Shown here: in pieces, positions 44,748 to 52,734 of the stretch | Layout: every line of letters begins with the position of its first letter | Position numbering within the stretch: the stretch's first letter is position 1 | From: Bacteroidales bacterium M2 | GTDB lineage: Bacteria; Bacteroidota; Bacteroidia; Bacteroidales; Muribaculaceae | NCBI GenBank assembly: GCA_001689415.1 | Contig: LUJM01000007.1 | Coordinates: 43,978 to 107,977 of the forward strand | Direction of reading: 5' to 3' | Length of the DNA: 64,000 bases | Notes under the pieces: model-generated | Database searches by the model: none | Told to the model about the DNA's origin: nothing | The model's input: the letters and a program-made list of their open reading frames with translations, nothing else | Position numbers and translations under genes: made by a program

Positions 44748-44755
44748 CAAATTTA
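44748..44755 (-). promoter_or_regulatory. -7 promoter box of GH2 gene
   Basis: Read leftwards, TAAATTTG matches TAnnTTTG and lies 36 bases before the GH2 ATG. There is no TTTG at the expected -33 distance, which would fit a promoter needing an activator. Confidence 0.55.
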
Positions 44756-44783
44756 GCAAGTAATGCCGACATGACATAGCGTT

Positions 44784-44804
44784 TTTTTCAATATCATTGA
44801 AAAA
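44784..44804. repeat. Perfect inverted repeat upstream of GH2 promoter
   Basis: TTTTTCAAT (44784-44792), 3 spacer bases, then its exact complement ATTGAAAAA (44796-44804). It lies about 29 bases upstream of the -7 box, beside the missing -33 element, where a regulator could bind. The AT-rich arms make chance occurrence possible. Confidence 0.45.
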
Positions 44805-44820
44805 CAGATTAGCGAAATAA

Positions 44821-44857
44821 AACAAAAATAGCCCGTACTCGCAAGCACGGACTATTT
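44821..44857 (-). terminator. Intrinsic terminator after MFS gene
   Basis: An imperfect 14-bp stem runs from AAATAG (44826-44831) to CTATTT (44852-44857), with CCGT/ACGG pairing inside. A T-rich tail follows on the leftward strand. It separates the sulfatase-to-MFS unit from GH2. Confidence 0.75.
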
Positions 44858-44888
44858 ATATTCACATAATTAGCAGTATGGGGCAATA

Positions 44889-46169
44889 CTAATTCACGGT
44901 AGATTCCGCTCCACGTAAATTGAGCAGTTGACGGAGCGAAACAGTCTTATTATTCACCAAAGGCTTTGCCCAGTAGGCAACACTAATGATATAACCGATC
45001 GTCACACACATACAAAGCAAGGCTATGCGGAGACCAAACATATCACCGAGCCAACCGACAAGAAGCGGACCAAGAGCACCACCGGCTATCCCGGTACACA
45101 GAATTCCGGCAAATGAACCGTGGTAGCGGTCTACCGAGTTCAAACCCAGCGACATAATTGTAGAGAACATCACCGAAATTGCAAAACCTACAGCAGGGAA
45201 TGCATGTAGCGCAACATCAACCGGGCCGAACAATGCCGCGAGCAGGCACGCTATCGCCGTCGCCCCGGCACCTTTGAGCACCGTGCGCGAATCAAACAGA
45301 CGCAGCAAAAGCAAGCCTAACAGGCAGCCAAGCGACATATAGCCCCAAAAGCGACCTACAACAGGCGCACCTACAGTCTGTGGGTCTACACCGTGGTATT
45401 GACGCAGAAACTCTGATATCCAGTTGGCTACGCCCTGCTCTGTAGCTGTATAGCTCAATATGCCAAAGAAAAAGAGATAGACATATTTATTGCGCAGAAG
45501 CACACGGTATGACTCAAGACCACCGCTACGCTCATCATCATTAAGGCTGAGGCGAGGGAATCGAACCACCAATACAACGGCGATTACAACTATCAGTATA
45601 GCCGCAAACACCCAGTAAAGCGACACCCAAGGCAAATCTGACGGAGCAACAGCAGAAAGCACAGCCGGAATTCCGGACAACGCTTCACCGGAGGTAAGAC
45701 TCTCAACCAGACCGGAATACACAAGCGGACTTACGAACGATGCCGCACCAAAGACAAGCTGGCCAAGCACCGAGAAGAAAGCAAAATTCTCCTCACCGCC
45801 TGCCACTCGAGTCAACGGATTAATAGTAGTCTGCAGCATTGCCATACCCAATCCTATGATAAACGACGACGCAAGAAGCACCGCAAACGAGGGCGAGCTG
45901 ACAAACAGCAAAGAACCTATCAGCGGAAGCAAAAACCCGACTGCAAGAACAGTCTTTTGACTGAAGCGTTCGATAAGCATTCCGGCAGGTATCGACATTA
46001 TTCCATAAGCCAGAAAGAACGACATAGGTATAAACCCGGCCAATGCAAGATGACTCAGTTGGAAATTATCGATAATATCAGGAATCAACGGCCCTATTAT
46101 ATTGGTAATAAATGATATAACAAACCAAAACACCATTATCAGGGCAACTGTTGCATACGATCTTTTCAT
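44889..46169 (-). CDS. Sugar MFS transporter (FHS/FucP-like)
   Basis: A 426-residue inner membrane protein with 12 predicted helices. The first helix pair (IMVFWFVISFITNIIGPLIP, then FIPMSFFLAYGIMSIPAGML) and the loop IERFSQKTVLAVGFLL match the FucP/NagP-like proton symporters common in Bacteroidales PULs. GVANWISEFLRQYHGVD begins the second half, which is also typical. It should bring the mono- or disaccharide freed in the periplasm into the cytoplasm for the ROK kinase encoded just upstream. It is the last gene of its transcript. Substrate is inferred from context to be an amino sugar or uronic-acid-containing product. Confidence 0.88.
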   Translation of the reverse strand: MKRSYATVALIMVFWFVISFITNIIGPLIPDIIDNFQLSHLALAGFIPMSFFLAYGIMSIPAGMLIERFSQKTVLAVGFLLPLIGSLLFVSSPSFAVLLASSFIIGLGMAMLQTTINPLTRVAGGEENFAFFSVLGQLVFGAASFVSPLVYSGLVESLTSGEALSGIPAVLSAVAPSDLPWVSLYWVFAAILIVVIAVVLVVRFPRLSLNDDERSGGLESYRVLLRNKYVYLFFFGILSYTATEQGVANWISEFLRQYHGVDPQTVGAPVVGRFWGYMSLGCLLGLLLLRLFDSRTVLKGAGATAIACLLAALFGPVDVALHAFPAVGFAISVMFSTIMSLGLNSVDRYHGSFAGILCTGIAGGALGPLLVGWLGDMFGLRIALLCMCVTIGYIISVAYWAKPLVNNKTVSLRQLLNLRGAESTVN

Positions 46170-46195
46170 TATATAAATATTAGGTATACAACAGT

Positions 46196-47140
46196 TTAGA
46201 ATTCTCCGACCGCCGACTCATTAGTGTCGCAAAGTATCAGGCTTGCAGCACCCAGGCATCCGGCACGGTTACCGAGTTCGGCAGGCACTATCTGCGTATT
46301 GGCGGCACAGACATCCATTACTTGTGCGCCGACCACCCTGCGAAGACGTTCGAAATAGAAATCACCGGCTTCGGATATACCTCCGCCAACAACCACAACT
46401 TCAGGAGCAAAGATATTGATAACCGACGCAATACCATGACCGAGATACATCCAGTGCTCCGACAGAGCCTGCGATGCAACCGGGTCACCCTTGTGATACA
46501 GGCTCACAATCTTGCGACCGTCGGCCTCAGTACCAGATAGCGCGGCATAACGGCGTACAAGCGCAGAGGTTGATGCATAGTGCTCAAGGCATCCACGTCC
46601 TCCACACGAACAGTCCTCACCGTCGCATTTGACAGTCATGTGTCCTACCTCCATGCCGCGGCCTTCATGACCGCGCCACATTTGGCCATTGATAAGCGCA
46701 GCCGAGCCGATACCGGTGCCAACGGTGATGAATAGAGCATCCTGTACACCCCTCGCTGCACCAAATATCCACTCTCCTATGGCCATTGCATTAGCATCGT
46801 TAGATGCTGCAACCCTGAGGCCGCAACGTTTCTCAAGCTTACTTGCAATATCTACGTTCTCCCAGCCTTCAATATTCTCCGCGCCGCCAACGACTTTGCG
46901 TCTGTCGGGACTGACAATACCTGGAGTGCCGATACCCACACCAAGTGGAGTGATAGCACTTGCCTCAGCCCATGCCTTGCAGGCATCCACTGCCGAGGCC
47001 AATGCTGATATTACAGCATCGGCACCCTCGGTAGCAGGTGTTTGCATAGAGCCTTCGAAAGGAATCTCACCCGAACGGCTTACCACGGCATATTTGATTG
47101 CCGTACCTCCAAGATCTATGCCTATAGCGTATTCTGTCAT
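46196..47140 (-). CDS. ROK-family sugar kinase
   Basis: A 314-residue cytoplasmic kinase. The start is taken at MTEYAIGIDLGGTAIKYAVV (47140); a longer frame would overlap the upstream gene. The ATP-binding DLGGT is at residues 9-13. The zinc motif GHMTVKCDGEDCSCGGRGCL shows the C-x-C-G-x-x-G-C-L signature of ROK proteins, and SNDANAMAIGEW holds the catalytic Asp. There is no DNA-binding domain, so it is a kinase and not a NagC-like regulator. A ROK kinase is also part of the B. thetaiotaomicron heparan sulfate PUL. Glucose, GlcNAc or a related sugar is the probable substrate. Confidence 0.92.
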   Translation of the reverse strand: MTEYAIGIDLGGTAIKYAVVSRSGEIPFEGSMQTPATEGADAVISALASAVDACKAWAEASAITPLGVGIGTPGIVSPDRRKVVGGAENIEGWENVDIASKLEKRCGLRVAASNDANAMAIGEWIFGAARGVQDALFITVGTGIGSAALINGQMWRGHEGRGMEVGHMTVKCDGEDCSCGGRGCLEHYASTSALVRRYAALSGTEADGRKIVSLYHKGDPVASQALSEHWMYLGHGIASVINIFAPEVVVVGGGISEAGDFYFERLRRVVGAQVMDVCAANTQIVPAELGNRAGCLGAASLILCDTNESAVGEF

Positions 47141-47145
47141 GACAA

Positions 47146-48798
47146 TCAGGCTTTTTCTACCCAGATAGGCGAAGTCCATGCCCACTGGCCGTCGCGCTGA
47201 CGAACTCGGGCATAATAATAATCGGTATCGCGCTCTGCTTTTTCGTCTGTCATTATATGACCTACGCAGAATGTCGGAACTGTAGCTGCACGCTCAAACT
47301 GGATAGCTTCCGAAAGCCAGCCGCGAAGGAAATGCGCACGGCTACCTTCGAGCAGTTCGGCAAGCGAGTGCTCGTAGCGTTTACCGTTGAAATCGGCTGT
47401 GATTTTAGCGTTGCGAGGCATCTCTACATCAAGGATAATACCCTGCATGGCAGCGGTTAACACATTGGGGTTCTTGCTTGAGTACATGTCGAGCTCTACA
47501 TGGCGGTCGCCACGTTCGAGCACCTTGTTGACACGAGTGTGGAATTCGCTTTCGCCGGGCTGAGGCGATGTGAAGGCAGCGCCGCGGAAGCAGGTCTGAA
47601 TATCACGGATACGGCCGTCGCTCAGTCCGAGTCGACCCTGCCAATGTACATACTCTTCCTCGCGGTTCCAACCGAAGTTAACCTTGATTTTAGCCCTCAC
47701 GGTGTCGCCTTCGGGAACAACTGTACGGTGAGGCGCATTGAGGCGTGCTATGCACTCTCCATTCTTGATAATATCCACATAGTCAATGTGGTTCATAGCC
47801 TCTACGTTGACATATATCTCACGCTTTCCAGCCTGGATAACATCACCGGTCCTACCGCCGTTGATACGGAAATCTACCTTAATACGGTCACCGGTGATAC
47901 CACATACATGGCGCGATGCCATTGCATTCCACAGGCTGTCACGGTCAAGTTTGTCGCAGAATACGCCGATACGACCGTCGCCATAGCTACCCGGATATCC
48001 GGCATGCTGGTCGGTAGAACACATCAGACCGAACTTGCAGCCACGTTCAAGGCCATACTGAATCGAACCTTCCCAAATACGCGGGCCCATATCGTGGAGA
48101 TAATTATAATCGCCCTGATCACTTTCGGCAAGACCGTGACGCGAGAACATCTCTACAAAGGGGGCACGGCTGCTCTCTTCGAATGCATCCCAGTTATAAC
48201 CACGGAATCCGGTCTGGTAACCCATGTGGTGGGGGGTGACAAAACAGTCGTAATCAGCAAGTCTCTTGCGCAAGTCGGGCACCGAAGTACACTCTACCAA
48301 AGGTACATTAAAGTCGCGGAACAGAGCCACGTGGTCGCCGTGCTCCATCGAGTGACATTCGTAAGAAACAAATGTCTCAAACTTGCCGGGGCGGTTGGCA
48401 GCCTCTATAGCGGCACGGTATTTCTCGTAACCACCACGACGCAGACGGTCGAAAGCCTCGGTATGATAGCCGATCACCCAGCCGAGGCGGGGATCATCAG
48501 CTCCGGGGATATCGGGCCACAAGGCATGGGGGGTAATAGATGCAAAGTCGAGCTGCTGTTCAGCGGCGGCAATGGCATCGGCAAGGTCGCCGTGACCGTA
48601 AGTAACGTTACAGTGATTGTGCAAGTCTCCGATAAACATCTTGAAATCATCGAGACTCGGCATATTGTTTTTCAGGTCGCCGGGAAGCGAATCGCGCTGA
48701 TTATCGCCAAAAGCAAATGCACACGACGGCGCTGTAGCTGCGGCAGCAAGGCCGAGAAGCGACCAGCCTGAATGTTTGAGGAACTTTCTTCTATCCAT
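47146..48798 (-). CDS. DUF3604/PHP-domain protein with Tat-like signal
   Basis: A 550-residue exported protein. The N-terminus MDRRKFLKHSGWSLLGLAAA has a twin-Arg motif (RRKFLK) and a hydrophobic core, pointing to Tat export and a folded, probably metal-bound protein. The PHP-type metal site can be followed: DLHNHCNVTYGHGD near residue 59, SITPH, SYECHSMEHGDH, VTPHHMGYQTG and CSTDQHAG. DUF3604 proteins are poorly characterised PHP relatives of the phosphoesterase and amidohydrolase type. It lies between a sulfatase and a sugar kinase and shares their operon, so a role on a glycan-derived ester is plausible. The reaction is not known. Confidence 0.8.
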   Translation of the reverse strand: MDRRKFLKHSGWSLLGLAAAATAPSCAFAFGDNQRDSLPGDLKNNMPSLDDFKMFIGDLHNHCNVTYGHGDLADAIAAAEQQLDFASITPHALWPDIPGADDPRLGWVIGYHTEAFDRLRRGGYEKYRAAIEAANRPGKFETFVSYECHSMEHGDHVALFRDFNVPLVECTSVPDLRKRLADYDCFVTPHHMGYQTGFRGYNWDAFEESSRAPFVEMFSRHGLAESDQGDYNYLHDMGPRIWEGSIQYGLERGCKFGLMCSTDQHAGYPGSYGDGRIGVFCDKLDRDSLWNAMASRHVCGITGDRIKVDFRINGGRTGDVIQAGKREIYVNVEAMNHIDYVDIIKNGECIARLNAPHRTVVPEGDTVRAKIKVNFGWNREEEYVHWQGRLGLSDGRIRDIQTCFRGAAFTSPQPGESEFHTRVNKVLERGDRHVELDMYSSKNPNVLTAAMQGIILDVEMPRNAKITADFNGKRYEHSLAELLEGSRAHFLRGWLSEAIQFERAATVPTFCVGHIMTDEKAERDTDYYYARVRQRDGQWAWTSPIWVEKA

Positions 48799-48825
48799 TG
48801 TGTCTTTGGTATTTAGATTTACTTT

Positions 48826-48855
48826 AAGTTTCGCAAGTTAAACCTTGCGAAACTT
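48826..48855. repeat. Perfect 12-bp inverted repeat between sulfatase and DUF3604 genes
   Basis: AAGTTTCGCAAG (48826-48837) and its exact complement CTTGCGAAACTT (48844-48855) with a 6-base loop. No T-run follows on the leftward strand, so it is not a good terminator. It may protect or process the mRNA between the two cistrons, or bind a regulator. Confidence 0.6.
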
Positions 48856-48879
48856 TGATTTATTATTCAGTCTATTATA

Positions 48880-50532
48880 TTACAGGTTTGCTGCACCCGA
48901 GAAAAACTCGTACTCCTTCTCTTCGGGGTCGTTGTCGCCAACTTCTTTTTGCAGATTCTTCAACTGCTCGTGCAGCACGGCTCTCACTTTAGCATAGGCC
49001 GGGTCATTGTATACATTATTCATCTCGCTCGGATCGCGACGCATATCATATAACTCCCATTCATCTACGTCGTTATAGAAATGTATCAGCTTATAATCCG
49101 ATGTTCGTATACCGTAGTGACGCTTTACAGAGTGCCAAGAAGGATATTCATAGTAATGATAGTAAACGCCTGTGCGCCAGTCTTCAGGAGCTTTGCCACC
49201 CGAGGCGAATACGGGTTGCATCGAACGGCCCTGTATATCCGAGGGCACTTCGATACCGGCGAGGTCGATAAATGTAGGAGCAAGGTCGATGTTCATCACA
49301 AGAGCATCCGAAGTCGTGCCGGCTGGTATTTTACCCGGGTATCGGATAACCATGGGTGTGCGCTGGCATTCTTCGTACATAAAGCGCTTGTCGAACCAGC
49401 CATGTTCGCCAAGGAAGAAACCCTGGTCGGACGTATACACTATTATAGTATTGTCGAGTTCACCGATTGAATCAAGATGAGCAAGCATACGGCCGATATT
49501 CTCGTCTACCGCATGTATCACAGCAGCATAATCACGCATGTACTGCTGATACTTCCACTTGGTAATCTGGTCTTGAGGCAGGGTTTTCACGCTGTCCCAT
49601 TCGGCAATACGCGGAGCATAAGCTTTGTTCCAGCGCTCTTTTTCCTTGGGAGTCATGCGGTTGTACATATCCTGATAATGCATCACCGAAGCCCTCCAGT
49701 CGTTAGCACCACGCACATCATCTTTATTGGCATCGCCACTTCGCTCGATACTGTAGTCTTGAGCCAAAGCCTCGGGGGTCATAAGTTTGAGGTCCCATTC
49801 AGGCCACATGTGACGGGCTATTTCCATTTCCTGACCACGAGCGGCACTGCCTCGGCCACTGTAATCGTCGAGAAGGTTTGCAGGCTCGGCAAATACGCTG
49901 TCGGCATACAAGCCGAGATGACGCTGTGCGGGCATCCAGTTGCGGTGAGGAGCCTTGTGATAATAAAGCATCGCCCATGGACGATCCTTGTCGGCATGGT
50001 CTACGAAATCTATTGCCTTGTCTGTGATAACGTCTGTCACATAGCCGGGCTCTACAATGGTGTCGCCGTTTTCAAAGAATTGAGGCTTGTAGTATTCACC
50101 CTGGCCGATTAATATGCTATATGAATCAAATCCCTGGGGCTCTGAATTCAAATGCCACTTACCAATCATGGCAGTCTGGTAACCGGCAGAACGGAGCACC
50201 TTGGGGAATGTCTGCTGATTGCCGTCGAATGTACGAGAGTTGTCGGTAAATCCGTTTACATGGCTATATTTGCCGGTAAGGATGCAAGCTCGCGAGGGGC
50301 CTGAAATCGCATTGGCCACATAGGCGCGGTCCATTCGCATACCTTCGTTGGCTATACGATCGATATTGGGAGTATACACAAGATTGTGACCATAGGCACT
50401 GACCGCCTGATAGGCATGGTCGTCGGTCATAATCATCAGAATGTTTGGTTTCCGGCTTTGCTGGTCAGCGGCTACTGCAGTAAGAGCTATAGGCATCGAC
50501 GCGAGTGCTGCCAGACGTTTGTTTATGGTCAT
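48880..50532 (-). CDS. Sulfatase, Ser-type (S1 family)
   Basis: A 550-residue periplasmic sulfatase. The start is taken at MTINKRLAALASMPIALTAV (50532), a signal peptide; a frame 36 codons longer covers a promoter box and is rejected. The formylglycine site is SGPSRACILTG, so the modified residue is a Ser and maturation needs the radical SAM enzyme anSME, which is not in the window. Calcium ligands are visible in MIMTDDHAYQ and YTSDQGFFLGEHGWFDKR. Context beside PL12- and PL15-like lyases suggests a heparan sulfate ester, such as 6-O-sulfate on glucosamine as removed by B. thetaiotaomicron BT4656. That specificity is an inference. Confidence 0.92.
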   Translation of the reverse strand: MTINKRLAALASMPIALTAVAADQQSRKPNILMIMTDDHAYQAVSAYGHNLVYTPNIDRIANEGMRMDRAYVANAISGPSRACILTGKYSHVNGFTDNSRTFDGNQQTFPKVLRSAGYQTAMIGKWHLNSEPQGFDSYSILIGQGEYYKPQFFENGDTIVEPGYVTDVITDKAIDFVDHADKDRPWAMLYYHKAPHRNWMPAQRHLGLYADSVFAEPANLLDDYSGRGSAARGQEMEIARHMWPEWDLKLMTPEALAQDYSIERSGDANKDDVRGANDWRASVMHYQDMYNRMTPKEKERWNKAYAPRIAEWDSVKTLPQDQITKWKYQQYMRDYAAVIHAVDENIGRMLAHLDSIGELDNTIIVYTSDQGFFLGEHGWFDKRFMYEECQRTPMVIRYPGKIPAGTTSDALVMNIDLAPTFIDLAGIEVPSDIQGRSMQPVFASGGKAPEDWRTGVYYHYYEYPSWHSVKRHYGIRTSDYKLIHFYNDVDEWELYDMRRDPSEMNNVYNDPAYAKVRAVLHEQLKNLQKEVGDNDPEEKEYEFFSGAANL

Positions 50533-50563
50533 AGATTTAAAATTATAGAATTTATTACGATTG

Positions 50564-50571
50564 CAAAGATA
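50564..50571 (-). promoter_or_regulatory. -7 promoter box of sulfatase operon
   Basis: Read leftwards, TATCTTTG matches TAnnTTTG and lies 31 bases before the sulfatase ATG at 50532. A terminator upstream (50698-50726) makes a separate promoter necessary. The -33 element is not evident. Confidence 0.6.
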
Positions 50572-50697
50572 GTAAAACACCGAGCTACAGGATAGCAGAA
50601 ACATCCACACATCACACATGCGCGTATCGCAGGGTTTCAATTATGTGCAATTATATATCAATTTTGTGCAAGTAGCTGTATTATAGCCTCTAAAACA

Positions 50698-50726
50698 AAT
50701 AGGCGGACACTCAGGCCCGCCTATTT
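50698..50726 (-). terminator. Intrinsic terminator after PL12 gene
   Basis: AAATAGGCGG (50698-50707) and CCGCCTATTT (50717-50726) make a perfect 10-bp stem. On the leftward strand TTTGTTTT follows. It ends the SusC/SusD/PL12 transcript before the sulfatase gene. Confidence 0.88.
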
Positions 50727-50746
50727 ATTTCAGATTTATAATGTCG

Positions 50747-52717
50747 TTAAAGTGAATAAGCGAGCGGATATTTTTTACCGTCGATGCTCACTTCGAGCTT
50801 TGCTCCGTCGAGTGAATGCTTACCTTTATATGTAGCATTTATCTTATGAGACGCAGGATTCTCGCTATCTGTAGGATAAATTACAGTAATAAATCGTACC
50901 GGCTTCTTATCCTTTTTTACAGTAGAGAACGCATAGGCCGGGCGCGATTTCTTCACCCTGTAAGCAGGAGACATCCAGCCTTCTTCAGCTTCCATTTTAT
51001 CAGCGCCGAATACCTTCACGGTAACATTGTTTTTATCGGCGAAGGCTGTACTTACTGTTTTGTTGGCAGTGTTTTCCAAGGGGTCGCAGGGAAGCAGCTG
51101 GTAGTGGATAGCCACATCACCCGATGCTTCGCCATAGGCCTCGTCGGCGATTACAAAGAACTTCTTGTCGACAAAGAATACCGCACGGCGGTGAGTAAGT
51201 CCGTCATAACCCGGAGTTTCCACCACGGTAAGGTCGCCTTCGGGAGTGCTGTCCCATTTAAGCAGTTTCGACTCGCGAGTCTGCAGGTTCTTATTATCGA
51301 GTGTCAGGGTATTGTGTACCGCTGTCTGGCGGAACCAGTTGCGCTGCTTCAACACTTCATCGTCGCCACCGTATATAAAGCTGCCCGAATCAGGGAAGAA
51401 GTTACGGCCGTCAGACCAAAGCTCGAATGTGCCGTTGTCGTACTGATTGTGCCATTCGCCGGAAGGTCCGGCTTTAAATACCATTACAGTGGCATCCATA
51501 CCCCAACCGTTTCGCATTACATAGAATCCGCCATTTGTGAAAGCACGCGAAGTATATGCGGGCAGATGTCCCTTTTTGCCGTCACTTGCAAGGTATTGCA
51601 GGGTGCAATCGTTGGGGAAAAGCTTGCGCCACGAACGGTAATTGGAGAGCATACCGGGTTTTTCGTGGAGTTTATTGTCGCTGAAAACCGGGAGAGTATA
51701 GTCAGGGAAAGCTATATTATATGTAAACTCTACCATTTTGCCCACCGCATCAAGATACGACTGAGGGAATTCGCCGCGATAACCGTTGGCATCCATCATC
51801 CGCAGAGCTTTGCCGAAGATATGTACCGATGCCATATGATAGCCCGGGTCAAGTTCGAAATGAGCACCGTCGTCAAAAACCTGCTTACCGATTTCGCGAT
51901 TCAGAATCTCCACACCGGCTTTGCGCCATGCCGAAGCATTCTTAAACTCGGGGAAAAACGCACCCGCGAAAATAATACGCTGAGCCTCAAAGAGAAGATG
52001 ATTGCCTTGCTTGGAATAATGACTGTTTACAAACTCGGCATGACGGTGGTAGTTATCGAGAAAATCGATCAGAAATTCCGGAGTGAAGTACTTCGAAGGC
52101 AGGAATAGGTCAAACTGCTCGATCTGATGCTCGAGACGGTCACCGACCTCGAGCGGACGCCAGGCGAAGTATACATTGTCGACCTTCTCCATATCCTTGT
52201 CCTTAATGCCCTTGAACTCTGTCAAAGGATTCTTTTTAATCCAGTCGAGATACTGGTATACCCACTCTTTGGCATACTTTTCTTCACCGGTGATTCTGAA
52301 AGCCTTGCCCATAGGCACCCACCATTTTGTGCGGTGCAGCTGCCAACGCAGTTCATTGTCTTTCACCGGCCAATACTGCCAGTTGATGTCATCGCCATAG
52401 AAGTACGATGGCTGATAACCCTTATGAACAAAAAACTTGTGCTCCAGACCCTCGTCGGCCCAGCGGCGTTCCTCTTTAGTGAGTTTGGGCTTCGATGCGT
52501 CCACGCCCACACTCTTGACACCGGTGCGGTTTTTGTAATATTCGAGAAGTGCAACGGAGGCAAGAGAGTCTTTGCCCTGATTATGATACTCCGCTACTTT
52601 TTCAAGTCCGGGCCGTGAAAGGTCAAGGAGGTCGAGCACCCTCCCCGCGTCGGCGCCTTTAAGCGCCAACGCAGGCAGTAATGCTATAACACACAATATC
52701 TTATTTAATCTTTGCAT
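50747..52717 (-). CDS. Heparinase II/III-family lyase, PL12-like
   Basis: A 656-residue secreted polysaccharide lyase (signal peptide MQRLNKILCVIALLPALALK). An alpha/alpha toroid occupies about residues 40-390, with the active-site segments NHLLFEAQRIIFAG and FELDPGYHMASVHIFG supplying Asn, Tyr and His. A C-terminal heparinase beta-sandwich follows with GPSGEWHNQYDNGTFELWSD near 425, holding the second His and the metal site. Size and motif order agree with the PL12 heparan sulfate lyase BT4657 of B. thetaiotaomicron (about 660 residues). It cleaves uronic acid linkages by beta-elimination, most likely in heparan sulfate. It follows susD by 17 bases. Confidence 0.88.
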   Translation of the reverse strand: MQRLNKILCVIALLPALALKGADAGRVLDLLDLSRPGLEKVAEYHNQGKDSLASVALLEYYKNRTGVKSVGVDASKPKLTKEERRWADEGLEHKFFVHKGYQPSYFYGDDINWQYWPVKDNELRWQLHRTKWWVPMGKAFRITGEEKYAKEWVYQYLDWIKKNPLTEFKGIKDKDMEKVDNVYFAWRPLEVGDRLEHQIEQFDLFLPSKYFTPEFLIDFLDNYHRHAEFVNSHYSKQGNHLLFEAQRIIFAGAFFPEFKNASAWRKAGVEILNREIGKQVFDDGAHFELDPGYHMASVHIFGKALRMMDANGYRGEFPQSYLDAVGKMVEFTYNIAFPDYTLPVFSDNKLHEKPGMLSNYRSWRKLFPNDCTLQYLASDGKKGHLPAYTSRAFTNGGFYVMRNGWGMDATVMVFKAGPSGEWHNQYDNGTFELWSDGRNFFPDSGSFIYGGDDEVLKQRNWFRQTAVHNTLTLDNKNLQTRESKLLKWDSTPEGDLTVVETPGYDGLTHRRAVFFVDKKFFVIADEAYGEASGDVAIHYQLLPCDPLENTANKTVSTAFADKNNVTVKVFGADKMEAEEGWMSPAYRVKKSRPAYAFSTVKKDKKPVRFITVIYPTDSENPASHKINATYKGKHSLDGAKLEVSIDGKKYPLAYSL

Positions 52718-52734
52718 AATTCGTTTCTGTATAT

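Noticed and set aside
47500..48771. Rightward open frame of 423 codons
   Set aside because: Antisense to the DUF3604 gene, which has a Tat signal and metal-binding motifs in the sense frame.
48880..50640. Longer sulfatase reading frame starting at 50640
   Set aside because: The extra 36 codons cover the -7 box at 50564-50571 and would hide the signal peptide; start taken at 50532.
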